Source: DZBG01 sp049241565 (GTDB taxonomy: Bacteria; Bdellovibrionota; Bacteriovoracia; Bacteriovoracales; Bacteriovoracaceae). Taken from it: a stretch of 64,000 nt of DNA. The position numbers and the translations under genes are program-made. The DNA is taken from the NCBI GenBank assembly GCA_049241565.1, contig JBMLQL010000047.1:1-64000 (forward strand). Reading direction: 5' to 3'. A model generated the notes under the pieces. It was not told the DNA's origin, did no database searches, and was given only the letters and a program-made list of their open reading frames with translations. Of this stretch, positions 41,715 to 51,608 are shown in pieces (positions within the stretch are counted from its first letter, which is position 1; every line of letters starts with the position of its first letter).

Positions 41715-44411
41715 GTGACTACAACTAAGAGATTGGACTCTTTTAAAACACGCCGCACACTTAAAGTGGGTAGCAAATCTTATGACTATTTTTCCCTAAA
41801 AGCTGCTCAAGCTGCAGGTATTGGTGATGTTGAAAATCTTCCTTTCTCACTTAAGGTGTTGATGGAAAATCTTCTTCGTAATGAAGATGGTTTTTCTGTC
41901 TTTGCTGATGATGCTAAGGCCATGGGTGAGTGGACTAAAAATAAAAAATCAACTCGCGAAATTAATTATTATCCAGCACGCGTGCTGATGCAGGACTTTA
42001 CAGGAGTTCCAGCAGTAGTGGATCTCGCAGCGATGAGAGATGCCATGAAAGCGGTTGGAGGAAATCCTCAAAAAATTAATCCTCTTGTTCCAGTGGATCT
42101 GGTGATCGATCACTCAGTGATTGTGGATTACTCAGCTAGCCCAGATGCTTTTGCAAAAAATATGGAGCTTGAGTATGAAAGAAACGGCGAGCGCTATAAG
42201 TTTTTAAAATGGGGACAGAAAGCTTTTAAAAATTTCCGTGTTGTTCCTCCTGGAACAGGAATCTGTCACCAAGTAAACGTCGAGTATCTAGCTCAGACGG
42301 TTTGGACGAAACAAGAAGACGGAGTTGAGCTAGCTTATTGTGATACATGTGTTGGAACAGACTCTCATACAACAATGGTCAATGGTCTTTCAGTTCTTGG
42401 TTGGGGTGTTGGTGGTATTGAGGCCGAAGCGGCCATGCTTGGGCAAGCGGTGACAATGCTTATTCCTGAAGTGGTTGGTTTTAAACTCACTGGGAAAGTC
42501 AAAGAAGGTGTCACGGCCACTGACGTTGTTCTTACTGTGACTCAAATGCTTCGTAAGAAAGGTGTGGTTGATAAATTTGTGGAGTTTTTTGGACCTGGTC
42601 TTAAAGATCTCTCTCTTGCTGATCGTTCAACGATTGCAAATATGGCCCCTGAGTACGGAGCGACTTGTGGGTTCTTCCCAGTAGATGAAAAAACAATTGA
42701 ATATCTCCGTTTCACAGGTCGTGATGAGGACCGTGTTCAGTTAGTTGAAGCTTATGCTAAAGAGCAAGGATTCTGGAGAAACGATTCTAAGGATCCTATT
42801 TTCACTGATACTCTTGAATTAGATCTAACAACTGTTGAACCATCACTGGCCGGACCTAAGCGTCCTCAAGACCGTGTGGCCCTTTCAAATCTTGCTCAAG
42901 GTTTTATGAATGACCTCGTCAGTGAGACAGGATTCAAAGTTAAAGCAGATGATATCAATCACAAGCAGCCTGTTGATGGAGAGAGCTATACTCTCACTCA
43001 CGGGGATGTGATGATTGCCGCTATTACCTCATGTACAAACACATCAAATCCATCAGTGCTGGTGGCCGCTGGACTTGTGGCCAAGAAGGCCAATGCTTTT
43101 GGCCTCACTGTTAAGCCATGGGTGAAAACATCTCTTGCCCCAGGATCTAAAGTTGTCACTGATTATCTTGAGGCCGCTGGTCTTCAGTCTGAGCTTAATA
43201 AGCTTGGATTCAATCTTGTAGGTTACGGCTGTACAACTTGTATTGGGAACTCTGGACCACTTCAGCCGAAATTTTCTAAAGCAATCAAAGAAGGAAATCT
43301 TTGTGCTTCAGCGGTTCTTTCTGGAAACAGAAACTTTGAAGGACGTGTTTCACCAGATACAAAAGCAAACTATCTTGCCTCTCCTCCTCTTGTTGTGGCC
43401 TATGCTTTAGCAGGAAATACAAAACTTGATTTAACTAAAGACCCAATTGGTAAAGGTAAAGATGGAAAAGATGTATTCTTAAAAGACATCTGGCCTACAT
43501 CAGCTGAGATTGCTGAGACTATCGCAAAATCAGTGACCCCTGCCATGTTTAAGTCTCGTTACTCAGATGTGTTTAAAGGTGATGAGTTTTGGCAAAAAGT
43601 TTCTGTTCCTGAAGGAGAGACTTTTGCTTGGGATACAAATTCAACTTATATTAATAACCCTCCTTATTTTAAGGGCATGACAAAAGATCCAGCCGCTGTG
43701 AAAAATATCGAGAAGGCCAATGTTCTTGCTCTTCTTGGGGATTCAATTACGACGGATCATATTTCTCCTGCAGGATCATTTAAACCTGAAACACCGGCAG
43801 GGGCTTATCTTGTTTCTCGTGGGGTAAAGCCTGCGGACTTTAACCAATATGGTGCTCGTCGCGGTCATGATGAAGTGATGACACGTGGAACTTTTGCTAA
43901 TATTCGTCTTAAAAACGAAATGGTGAAATCTGGGAAAGAAGGTGGATTTACGACTTATATCCCTGATGGATCAGAGACAACAATCTTTGAAGCTTCTCAG
44001 AAATATCAAGCTGCTGGAAAGCCACTGGTGATCTTCGCTGGAAAAGAATATGGAACTGGATCATCACGTGACTGGGCCGCGAAGGGAACACGTCTTCAAG
44101 GAATTAAGGCCGTGATCACTGAGAGCTTTGAGCGTATTCACCGCTCTAACCTTATCGGAATGGGTGTCATTCCTCTTCAATTTACTGATGGGGCCAATAG
44201 AAAAACTCTAGGTCTTGATGGTTCTGAAGAAGTGACAATTTATGGTCTAACAGACATGAAGCCTAAAGATATACTTGATGCGGAAATTAAGCGTAGCAAT
44301 GGAGAGGTATTAAAAGTGAAATTCAAATCACGAATCGATACCATTAATGAGCTTGAGTACTATAAGAACTCAGGAATTCTCCACTACGTTCTTAGAAAAC
44401 TAAATGCATAA
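41715..44411 (+). CDS. acnA: Aconitate hydratase A
   Basis: An 898-residue aconitase that interconverts citrate and isocitrate in the TCA cycle. The 4Fe-4S ligands are visible in SCTNTSNPSV and GYGCTTCIGNSGPL. LLGDSITTDHISPAG and GKEYGTGSSRDWAAKG are the swivel-domain substrate motifs, and QDFTGVPAVVDLA lies near the N-terminus. Start is GTG, chosen because AAGGAG lies just upstream. It is monocistronic: a strong terminator follows. With the nearby sucAB-lpd genes it completes part of the TCA cycle. Confidence 0.96.
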   Translation: MTTTKRLDSFKTRRTLKVGSKSYDYFSLKAAQAAGIGDVENLPFSLKVLMENLLRNEDGFSVFADDAKAMGEWTKNKKSTREINYYPARVLMQDFTGVPAVVDLAAMRDAMKAVGGNPQKINPLVPVDLVIDHSVIVDYSASPDAFAKNMELEYERNGERYKFLKWGQKAFKNFRVVPPGTGICHQVNVEYLAQTVWTKQEDGVELAYCDTCVGTDSHTTMVNGLSVLGWGVGGIEAEAAMLGQAVTMLIPEVVGFKLTGKVKEGVTATDVVLTVTQMLRKKGVVDKFVEFFGPGLKDLSLADRSTIANMAPEYGATCGFFPVDEKTIEYLRFTGRDEDRVQLVEAYAKEQGFWRNDSKDPIFTDTLELDLTTVEPSLAGPKRPQDRVALSNLAQGFMNDLVSETGFKVKADDINHKQPVDGESYTLTHGDVMIAAITSCTNTSNPSVLVAAGLVAKKANAFGLTVKPWVKTSLAPGSKVVTDYLEAAGLQSELNKLGFNLVGYGCTTCIGNSGPLQPKFSKAIKEGNLCASAVLSGNRNFEGRVSPDTKANYLASPPLVVAYALAGNTKLDLTKDPIGKGKDGKDVFLKDIWPTSAEIAETIAKSVTPAMFKSRYSDVFKGDEFWQKVSVPEGETFAWDTNSTYINNPPYFKGMTKDPAAVKNIEKANVLALLGDSITTDHISPAGSFKPETPAGAYLVSRGVKPADFNQYGARRGHDEVMTRGTFANIRLKNEMVKSGKEGGFTTYIPDGSETTIFEASQKYQAAGKPLVIFAGKEYGTGSSRDWAAKGTRLQGIKAVITESFERIHRSNLIGMGVIPLQFTDGANRKTLGLDGSEEVTIYGLTDMKPKDILDAEIKRSNGEVLKVKFKSRIDTINELEYYKNSGILHYVLRKLNA

Positions 44412-44418
44412 TTTTAAT

Positions 44419-44450
44419 AAGGGCCCTCTTTTGGGCCCTTTCTTTTTTTC
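44419..44450 (+). terminator. Rho-independent terminator of acnA
   Basis: AAGGGCCC, six-base loop, GGGCCCTT, then TCTTTTTTT. Strong stem with T-run, directly after the acnA stop. Confidence 0.93.
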
Positions 44451-44462
44451 GACAGGTTTTTT

Positions 44463-45245
44463 ATGACTGCTTTATTCGATCTCTCTCATCAACGTGTTCT
44501 TATCACTGGAGCTTCGGCCGGAATAGGTCGTGCTACGGCCATCAGGCTTGCTGCAAGTCGGGCCCATCTGTTTTTAGTAGCAAGACGTGAGGAAAAACTT
44601 TTAGAAGTGAAAACTCAAATTTTGGCCTTGTATCCACAAACTCAGGTTGAGTTGATTGTGGGTGATATTAATGATTCTCAGATAGGAAAACTGATCGAAG
44701 AGAAAACGGGAAAACATATTGATATTCTTATCAATAATGCTGGTCTGGCCCTGGGGAAAGATAAAGTCGAGACGTCATCTTTGTCTGACTGGGAAGGAAT
44801 GATTCAGACTAATATCACGGCCAATTTTAAATTAGTTCATCTTACTCTCCCTTGGATGCTTGAAAGAAAACAGGGGGATATTGTTAATATTTGTTCTGTC
44901 GCGGGCCTTTATACTTATCCTGGAGGCGCGGTTTACTGCGCCACTAAACATGCAGTTCATGCTTTCACGCGAGCGTTGCGTGAAGAAACTTGTGGGAAAA
45001 ATATTCGAGTCATGCAGGTCTCACCAGGAATGGTTGAAACAGAATTTAGTAAAGTTCGATTTAAAGGTGATGAGAAAAAAGCAGATCTCGTCTATGCCGA
45101 TATGACTCCGCTCGCGGCCGATGATATTGCTCGCATGATTCAATTCATGCTTGAGAGTCCAAGACATGTCACGATTGATGAAATCGTCACTATGCCCACG
45201 GATCAAGGAAGTCCTACGACAATTGTTCGCAAGGGGATGCGATGA
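44463..45245 (+). CDS. Short-chain dehydrogenase, YdfG-like
   Basis: A 260-residue SDR. The cofactor loop is TGASAGIGRATAIRLA, the structural motif is NNAGLALGKD, the catalytic Ser is in ICSVAGLYTYPG and the Tyr/Lys pair is YCATK. Arg residues after the second strand (LVARREEKL) favour NADP(H). It resembles YdfG, which oxidises 3-hydroxy acids such as serine, and substrate is not certain. It starts a three-gene operon: its TGA overlaps the next ATG. Confidence 0.88.
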   Translation: MTALFDLSHQRVLITGASAGIGRATAIRLAASRAHLFLVARREEKLLEVKTQILALYPQTQVELIVGDINDSQIGKLIEEKTGKHIDILINNAGLALGKDKVETSSLSDWEGMIQTNITANFKLVHLTLPWMLERKQGDIVNICSVAGLYTYPGGAVYCATKHAVHAFTRALREETCGKNIRVMQVSPGMVETEFSKVRFKGDEKKADLVYADMTPLAADDIARMIQFMLESPRHVTIDEIVTMPTDQGSPTTIVRKGMR

Positions 45246-46513
45246 AATCCATTGAGGCCATCGTCGCTACAAGTTCTTTTCACAAACGAGTTCAGATTGT
45301 AGTGGATGAAATCACGGGGCTCATAGAGGCCGTGGGAGACTTAGGGATACCTTCTGGGAAGATTGATTATCAGTTTAATGATGACTGTCTTCTTTTTGCA
45401 GGAATGGGAGATGTTCATATTCACGCTCGCGAAGATGCTTCAAAAAAACATACTTACAAAGAAGACTTTCATTCCGCGTCCTGTGCTGCTCTTCATGGAG
45501 GAGTGACTCATATTGGAGATATGCCAAATAATCCTATTCCTCCGATTGATGATGAGTCTTATCAAACTAAATTACAGCTTACTTCAACAGCCTTAAATAC
45601 ATGCTGGATTTATGCAGGGGTGGGTCCGAAGACAAGACCACTCTCTCAAAAAGTTCCTTACAAAGTTTATATGGGACCGTCAGTGGGTGAGCTTTATTTT
45701 AAGAATCATCAAGAATTGGATGATGTCCTGACTCATTATCAAGGACAGTCGATTAGTTTTCATTGTGAAGACCCAGAAGTTTTAGAGAGTCATAAAGAGG
45801 GAGCGGATCATTTTTTGAGGCGTCCCGTCGAAGCAGAAGTTTTGGCCACTCATCAGGCCTTGGAGTTTATAAAAAAATACCGTCTGCGCGGTAAACTTTG
45901 TCATTATAGTTCAGGTGAAGGGCTCAAGGCGATTCGTCATTTTAGAAAGAATGGGGGAGTGGTTCAAGTTGAAGTGACTCCTCAGCATTTATTTTTTTCT
46001 GAAGAAGTTCTCCGGCAAAAAGATTTTAATTTCTACCAAATGAATCCTCCTATCCGTCATGAAGAAGACCGAATGGAGATGCTAGAGGCCTTTAAAAATG
46101 GTGAAATTGATTATCTCGCTACCGATCATGCTCCTCATACTCATGAAGAAAAACTTAAAGGAACGTCGGGACTCACAGGCCTTGACACTTATGGTGGCTT
46201 TGTGAGTTGGCTAATTGTGAATCAAAAAATTTCACCAAAGCTTATTGCTAAAACTTGCGCTGAAAATCCTGGAAGTTTTTTTAATCAATTTAAAGAATCT
46301 TGGGGACATTATGATTCTCGATTTAACACATTTGGAAAAGGTTTAGGATTTATTGAAAAAGGCTATACGGCCAACTTGACTGTGTTGAATTTGAAAAAGC
46401 CTTGGACAGTAGATGCCGATCATCTTAAAACTAAAGTAAAACACTCACCGTTCCTTGGAATTGAATTTCCAGGGCAAGTAGAAAAAGTCATGTTAAAGGG
46501 ACAATGGATATGA
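45242..46513 (+). CDS. pyrC: Dihydroorotase-like amidohydrolase
   Basis: A 423-residue metal-dependent amidohydrolase. HIHAREDAS gives the first two His ligands and the substrate Arg, YKVYMGPS the likely carboxylated Lys, FHCED and LCHYSSGEG further His ligands, and LATDHAPHT the catalytic Asp. The residue set is complete, which favours a real dihydroorotase (pyrimidine synthesis) over an inactive PyrC-like subunit. Dihydropyrimidinase or allantoinase relatives cannot be excluded. Start ATG overlaps the SDR stop, and the end overlaps the EEP-family gene. Confidence 0.8.
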   Translation: MKSIEAIVATSSFHKRVQIVVDEITGLIEAVGDLGIPSGKIDYQFNDDCLLFAGMGDVHIHAREDASKKHTYKEDFHSASCAALHGGVTHIGDMPNNPIPPIDDESYQTKLQLTSTALNTCWIYAGVGPKTRPLSQKVPYKVYMGPSVGELYFKNHQELDDVLTHYQGQSISFHCEDPEVLESHKEGADHFLRRPVEAEVLATHQALEFIKKYRLRGKLCHYSSGEGLKAIRHFRKNGGVVQVEVTPQHLFFSEEVLRQKDFNFYQMNPPIRHEEDRMEMLEAFKNGEIDYLATDHAPHTHEEKLKGTSGLTGLDTYGGFVSWLIVNQKISPKLIAKTCAENPGSFFNQFKESWGHYDSRFNTFGKGLGFIEKGYTANLTVLNLKKPWTVDADHLKTKVKHSPFLGIEFPGQVEKVMLKGQWI

Positions 46514-47577
46514 AATTATTTTTAATACTTCTCGTTGTTTGTCCGCCAGTTCTTCTTGTTGGCTTTTTATTGTGGGCCTCATTTCCTTGGACTATTTCTC
46601 AAAAATCCTTTGAGGGAGAGATTCAAACTTTTAATCATATACCGGCCCATATTGATGAGGAGATCACACCACCTGTTCTGAAGGTTGTGACTTGGAATAT
46701 GGGTTACGCCTATGGACTTGGGTCTGAGGGGCGTGGATATGAGCAGAAAGACGAAGCTTTTTTTAAAGTTAGGCTTAAGCAAATGGGAGAGCTTCTTCAA
46801 AAATCCGAAGCGGATATTGTTTTTCTCCAAGAGATAGATTTTGATTCAAAGAGATCAACTTATGTGGATCAAGCAAAAGCTTTGGCCGAAATGGCAGGTT
46901 ATCGTCATGTGGCCTATGCTCCAAGTTGGGTGGCCGGTTATATCCCCTTCCCTTATATTCCAATTGGAAACCATTTTGGTCAAATGAACTCGGGTGGGGC
47001 GGTTCTTAGTAAGTATCCTATTCTTAAAAACACAGTGGATCTGCTTCAGAAACCTGAGTCTCAAGCGTGGTGGTATAACTTATTCTATCTTCACCGTTAT
47101 TTGCAGACTGTTGAAATCAAGCTGGGAGAAAAAACTCTTACGGCCGTGAATCTTCATCTCGAGGCTTTTGATCGTGTGAATCGTGAAAAACAAGCTGAGC
47201 TTCTTTCTTCAAGAATGCAGACAGGAAAAATTGATCTCGTGGCCGGAGACTTTAACATGGTTCCCACTGAGGCCAGTAAGAAAAATAAATTTCCTGATGG
47301 AGATGATAATTACGAAAATGATATGTCCTATGATCTCCTGAAGAGAACATCACTTAAAGACGTAATTCCAGAAGATATTTATAATAAAAATGAGTCTCTC
47401 TATTGGACTTACCCAACAGATAAAGCGAATCGTAAATTAGATTATATTTTTTATAATGAGCAGTTAAGATTTATAAAGGTAGAGGTTCTTTGGGAAGCCT
47501 CTACCTTATCTGATCACTTTCCGATGAGAGCAAGTTTTCAATTAGGTGCAGTTCAGTTTAATCCATATTCACAATAA
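46504..47577 (+). CDS. Membrane-anchored endonuclease/exonuclease/phosphatase-family enzyme
   Basis: A 357-residue protein with one N-terminal membrane segment (residues 4-22) and an EEP fold facing the periplasm. VVTWNMGYAYG, DIVFLQEIDFD, VNLHLEAFDR, VAGDFNMVP and LSDHFPMRA are the metal-binding and catalytic motifs. Members cut nucleic acids, phospholipids or sphingomyelin. An outside-facing anchored form points to a lipid or extracellular nucleic acid as target (inference). It overlaps the upstream gene by ten bases and its 3' end overlaps the convergent MltD gene by 20. Confidence 0.82.
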   Translation: MDMKLFLILLVVCPPVLLVGFLLWASFPWTISQKSFEGEIQTFNHIPAHIDEEITPPVLKVVTWNMGYAYGLGSEGRGYEQKDEAFFKVRLKQMGELLQKSEADIVFLQEIDFDSKRSTYVDQAKALAEMAGYRHVAYAPSWVAGYIPFPYIPIGNHFGQMNSGGAVLSKYPILKNTVDLLQKPESQAWWYNLFYLHRYLQTVEIKLGEKTLTAVNLHLEAFDRVNREKQAELLSSRMQTGKIDLVAGDFNMVPTEASKKNKFPDGDDNYENDMSYDLLKRTSLKDVIPEDIYNKNESLYWTYPTDKANRKLDYIFYNEQLRFIKVEVLWEASTLSDHFPMRASFQLGAVQFNPYSQ

Positions 47578-49219
47578 GCTTTTGGCCTGGAATAATCGTT
47601 CTACGTTTTAGGGCATTGATTTTAATCAGTGCTTCTGGATTCATTTTTAGTTTTTCGGCAACTTTTATGAGGTAGTCTCCACGACGAACAGTGTAGATTC
47701 CTTTTTGTGTATTAGGAATCACAAGATTTTGTCCTACCAGAACACGACCACGCTTAAGTCTGTTGGCCGATTTAAGTTCCTTGACTGATGATTTAAAAAG
47801 CTCTGCAAGATGAGTTAAATGATCTCCGGCCTGAACTTTGTACATAATTGGCTTATGAGTCACTTTAACATTAGACGGAAGATCTTTGGCCGAAACCTCA
47901 CCTTGAAGACTGAGGCGTTGACCGATCTTAATTCTTGTTTTCCAAGAAGAGAAGTTATTCATTTCTGCAAGATCTTTTGGGGAAATATCATACTTGCGTG
48001 AAACAGAAATAAGAGTTTCGCCACGTCTTACTTTATGAAACTTAGGAGATGCAGAAGCTGTCCTTCTATTAAGTTCTTTTTGTCTTGCTCTTGGGCCACT
48101 GGCCTGCTTTTCAGATGATTTTTCAAGAATCGTTTCCGCAATAACTTTGACTGGAGCTGGAGAGGCTCCTTGAACTTCAAGAGACTTTAGATTATAGGCA
48201 TAACGGGCCTCAGGAATACGAAGGTAATACGCTCCTGGAAAATGTCTAGGTGTTCTTCCAACACGAAGCTCTGGATTAAGTTTTTTGATAAGGGCCACAG
48301 GAACTTTAAGACGTGAAGCGATTGTATTAAGTGAAACATTCTTTTTGATAGGACGAAGTTCAGTGCGATCAAAAAGACGGTGTTTCTTCTTTGGAATATC
48401 AAAGCCGTATTTTTCAGCATTCTCTACCACGTGCATTGCTGCTAAAACTTTTGGCACATAATTAATAGTTTCAGAAGGAAGAAGTTTTCGGCGAGACATT
48501 TCGTAGAAATCACGAGTTCCGTGTTTCATAATACGTCTGATGATTCCATACTCCCCAGCGTTATAGGCTGCAAGAGAGAGCTCCCAAGAAGAGAAAACAT
48601 TATGAAGATCTCTAAAATACATGGCCGCTGCTTTTGTGGCCTTGAAAAGATCCTGTCTTTCATCATATTCATTAGTGATTTTCATCCCGTAGCGCTTCCC
48701 TGTGCCACGGATAAATTGCCAAGGACCTACAGCTGAAGCGTGAGACTTCGCTCCTAGGTAGTATCCAGACTCAATAAGACCTACATAATAAAGCTCTTTA
48801 GGAAGACCATGCTCAGCAAAAACTTCTTCAATATGGTGGCGGTATTCCTCACCATTATTGATAAATCTCTGAAAGCGGTCACGTTGTTTTTTAGTGAAGT
48901 AATCCACCCAGAACTGCATACGTTGAGTTTTTTTATTCTTAAGGAAATGTCCCTTGCTAACAACTTCATTTGTGGGAAGTTCAGCGTCTACATCAGCAGT
49001 TGTACCCACTTCACTTTTAATCGCCTGATCGTCAGCATCTGCTTCTGCCAGCTCATGAGTGTATTCTTTCACAGCTTCTGATTTAGCATCCTCCACATCA
49101 ACCGTATCAATCAAGTCGGCTATCTCTGGATTTGGGGCTTTGTTCATCTGACGCTGCATCTGAGAGCAACCGGCAAGAACAAGGAATAAACTTAGGGTAG
49201 TGATTGGAAGCTTGATCAT
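47558..49219 (-). CDS. mltD: LysM-containing membrane-bound lytic transglycosylase (MltD-like)
   Basis: A 553-residue lipoprotein started at 49219, where GAGG stands nine bases upstream and the lipobox VLAGC follows. A lytic transglycosylase domain (about residues 110-260) has the catalytic Glu in LIESGYYLGAKSHASAVGPW and the AAYNAGEYGI motif. Three clear LysM repeats follow (FHKVRRGETLISVS, YKVQAGDHLTHLA, YTVRRGDYLIKVA), with one weaker LysM-like segment before them. It cleaves peptidoglycan glycan strands to 1,6-anhydro ends, and its anchor is probably the outer membrane. In a predator it might act on self or prey wall. Confidence 0.9.
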   Translation of the reverse strand: MIKLPITTLSLFLVLAGCSQMQRQMNKAPNPEIADLIDTVDVEDAKSEAVKEYTHELAEADADDQAIKSEVGTTADVDAELPTNEVVSKGHFLKNKKTQRMQFWVDYFTKKQRDRFQRFINNGEEYRHHIEEVFAEHGLPKELYYVGLIESGYYLGAKSHASAVGPWQFIRGTGKRYGMKITNEYDERQDLFKATKAAAMYFRDLHNVFSSWELSLAAYNAGEYGIIRRIMKHGTRDFYEMSRRKLLPSETINYVPKVLAAMHVVENAEKYGFDIPKKKHRLFDRTELRPIKKNVSLNTIASRLKVPVALIKKLNPELRVGRTPRHFPGAYYLRIPEARYAYNLKSLEVQGASPAPVKVIAETILEKSSEKQASGPRARQKELNRRTASASPKFHKVRRGETLISVSRKYDISPKDLAEMNNFSSWKTRIKIGQRLSLQGEVSAKDLPSNVKVTHKPIMYKVQAGDHLTHLAELFKSSVKELKSANRLKRGRVLVGQNLVIPNTQKGIYTVRRGDYLIKVAEKLKMNPEALIKINALKRRTIIPGQKLIVNMD

Positions 49220-49360
49220 AGTCAACAACCTCATGTTGTGTTTGAGAGAATAACATCGTGTTAATATTTATTTTAGTCGGATAACAGTTCTTGGCAACCA
49301 TTCTTTCATGCGGAAAATCATTTCCTTTTGTTTTTAAAACTTTCATCTAAAATATTGCCT

Positions 49361-49849
49361 ATGACAGAAATAAAACCTAAGACAACATCGAATCGAATTA
49401 TTGGCTGGAGAGAATGGGTTTCTCTTCCCTCCTTAGAGCTTCCTGCTATTAAGGCCAAGGTAGATACCGGAGCGAAAACATCAAGCCTTCACGCTTACGA
49501 TATTCATCTGGTAGAAAAGCACGGAAGAGAATACGTAAGATTCAAGGTCCATCCTCTGCATAATGACCTCACGGTAGAGACAGAATGTGAGGCTCCACTT
49601 ATTGAAGTGAGGGCCGTCACCGATTCAGGGGGACACAAGGAAGAGCGCTACGTGGTTGAGGCGACGATGGTTATAGGTAGACTTAAAAAGAAAATCGAGC
49701 TGACGTTAACCAACCGTTTGAGTATGAAATACCGTATGCTCATCGGGAGATCGGCCTTACGGCATTTTTATATTGATCCTACTCAGTCTTTCCTCTTGGG
49801 AAAAAATCTCAAGCAGCGTGAGTATCTTAAAAAGGTAAAGCATTCATGA
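49361..49849 (+). CDS. Retropepsin-like protease of the RimK-associated family (PF05618)
   Basis: A 162-residue protein starting at ATG 49361. The motif KAKVDTGAKTSSLHA is a retropepsin-type DTG active site, followed by YRMLIGRSALRHFYIDP. These proteins are annotated as putative ATP-dependent zinc proteases and often neighbour RimK-like ligases. Here the RimK-like gene is 27 kb away, so direct coupling is not shown. ATGA overlap with gamma-glutamyltransferase suggests a shared peptide-turnover role. Confidence 0.8.
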   Translation: MTEIKPKTTSNRIIGWREWVSLPSLELPAIKAKVDTGAKTSSLHAYDIHLVEKHGREYVRFKVHPLHNDLTVETECEAPLIEVRAVTDSGGHKEERYVVEATMVIGRLKKKIELTLTNRLSMKYRMLIGRSALRHFYIDPTQSFLLGKNLKQREYLKKVKHS

Positions 49850-51558
49850 AATATATTCTTCTTTCTCTGGGTCTTTTAACCGCTTGTTCCCATGAAGTTA
49901 AAATTGCTCCCCTGACTCAAGGAGAGCTAAAAGACCATCATGAGGCCCATGCTCCCAAGGTGATGGTGGCGTCTCAAGGACGTGCTACAACTGCTGCTGC
50001 TCTTGAAATCTTTGCCAGAGAAGGAAATATTATTGATGCCTTCGTTGCCGCTTCATTTGCTATCTCGGTGGAGCGTCCGCAGTCCACAGGAATTGGTGGC
50101 GGAGGTTTTCTTGTTTTTTTTAATCAAAAAGAAAATAAAACCTACGCTTTTGACTTCAGAGAAGTGGCCCCTTTGCTTGCACGACAGAATATGTATCTTG
50201 ATAAAGCGGGGAATGCCAGGCCTATGCTCTCTCAAGAAGGAGCTTTGGCGGTAGGTGTTCCAGGTCTTGTGGCCGGTCTCTATGAGATTCATCAAAAATT
50301 TGGAAAGCTTCCATGGGACGAAGTCATGGCACCTGCTATCGATTTGGCGGAAAAAGGTTTTCCTCTCTATCCTCATCTTCAAGAGGCGATTAAAAACCGC
50401 TCTCATTTGCTTCGATTAGATAATGAGCTTCTTAAAATATTTTTTACCGATAAAGGAGATATTCCTGAACTCGGTCAGCCTATTGTGCAGCCTCAATTAG
50501 CGAGCACTTTAAAAATTATTGCCAAGGAAGGGCGGAAAGGGTTTTACCAGGGGGCAGTGGCCCAAAAAATCACTCAATCGATTCGTCAGCACCGTGGTCT
50601 GATTTCACTCAGGGATCTTCGCACTTATGAAGTGAAGCAAAGAGAACCGGTGAGTATTGATTATAAGGGAATGCGAGTTGTTTCAATGCCACCTCCGAGC
50701 TCAGGTGGGATTCATGTTCTTCAAATTTTAAAAATGCTTGAGCCTTATCAATTGAGTAAGAGTGGCCCTCAGTCAGTGGAGAGTGTTCATCGTACGGCCT
50801 TGGCCATGCAGCGGGCCTTTAAAGATCGTGCTGAATATTTGGGAGATCCCGATTTTTCTTCTGTTCCAACTCAGGCACTTCTTAATCCTACTTATTTAAA
50901 AGAAATGTCTGAGATGATTCGTTCAGATAAGGCCATCCCTTCTGGTGAAGTAAAACAGGCAAATCTTCCATACGAATCGAGCGAGACCACTCATTTTACG
51001 ATTGCTGATGAGCAGGGAAATATGATCGCTTCAACTCAAACGATTAACGGTTGGTTTGGAGCTGGATTCTCGGCCAAGGGGACGGGAATTATTATGAATA
51101 ACGAGATGGATGATTTTTCTCAAAAAGTTGGGGCCCAAAATCTTTTTGGTGCTCTTGGGGGGACCAAAAACTTAGTGGCCCCGAAAAAAAGACCGCTCTC
51201 AAGTATGTCGCCCACCATTCTTATAGATAAAAATAACAAGGCCATCATGGGCCTTGGTTCTCCGTCGGGGACGCGTATTATAAATTGTGTGGCCCAAACT
51301 CTTCTAAATACCTTTGAGTTTAAAATGCCACTTTATGAGGCAGTGGCGGCCACTCGCATTCATCATCAGTTTGCTCCTGATGAAATTAAAATCGAAGAAC
51401 CTTTTTTGAGTCCAAAAACAGAACGCAAACTCGAGGAGAGGGGACATAAAATAACTCATGCTAAGCTTGGCTGTTCAGTTCAGGCGATAAAAAAAGAGAA
51501 GAAAGGATGGGTAGGTGTGAGTGATCCAAGAGGCGAGGGGCTGGCCCAAGGATTTTAA
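49846..51558 (+). CDS. ggt: Gamma-glutamyltransferase, lipoprotein
   Basis: A 570-residue Ntn hydrolase precursor with a lipoprotein signal (LGLLTAC). RPQSTGIGGGGFLVFF is in the large subunit. The self-cleavage Thr is in SSETTHFTIAD, and LSSMSPT and GLGSPSGTRI line the active site. It cleaves gamma-glutamyl bonds such as in glutathione in the periplasm. Processing would give about 380- and 190-residue subunits. It overlaps the upstream retropepsin-like gene and is followed by a long hairpin. Confidence 0.93.
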   Translation: MKYILLSLGLLTACSHEVKIAPLTQGELKDHHEAHAPKVMVASQGRATTAAALEIFAREGNIIDAFVAASFAISVERPQSTGIGGGGFLVFFNQKENKTYAFDFREVAPLLARQNMYLDKAGNARPMLSQEGALAVGVPGLVAGLYEIHQKFGKLPWDEVMAPAIDLAEKGFPLYPHLQEAIKNRSHLLRLDNELLKIFFTDKGDIPELGQPIVQPQLASTLKIIAKEGRKGFYQGAVAQKITQSIRQHRGLISLRDLRTYEVKQREPVSIDYKGMRVVSMPPPSSGGIHVLQILKMLEPYQLSKSGPQSVESVHRTALAMQRAFKDRAEYLGDPDFSSVPTQALLNPTYLKEMSEMIRSDKAIPSGEVKQANLPYESSETTHFTIADEQGNMIASTQTINGWFGAGFSAKGTGIIMNNEMDDFSQKVGAQNLFGALGGTKNLVAPKKRPLSSMSPTILIDKNNKAIMGLGSPSGTRIINCVAQTLLNTFEFKMPLYEAVAATRIHHQFAPDEIKIEEPFLSPKTERKLEERGHKITHAKLGCSVQAIKKEKKGWVGVSDPRGEGLAQGF

Positions 51559-51562
51559 ATGA

Positions 51563-51589
51563 GTCGTGCCTGTTTTAAACAGGCACGAC
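51563..51589. terminator. Long hairpin between ggt and convergent gene
   Basis: GTCGTGCCTGTTT and AAACAGGCACGAC form a near-perfect stem of about 13 bp. There is no T-run on either side, so it may work by rho or as a transcript stabiliser. Confidence 0.65.
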
Positions 51590-51608
51590 TGAGATAAAAT
51601 TTAATCAA

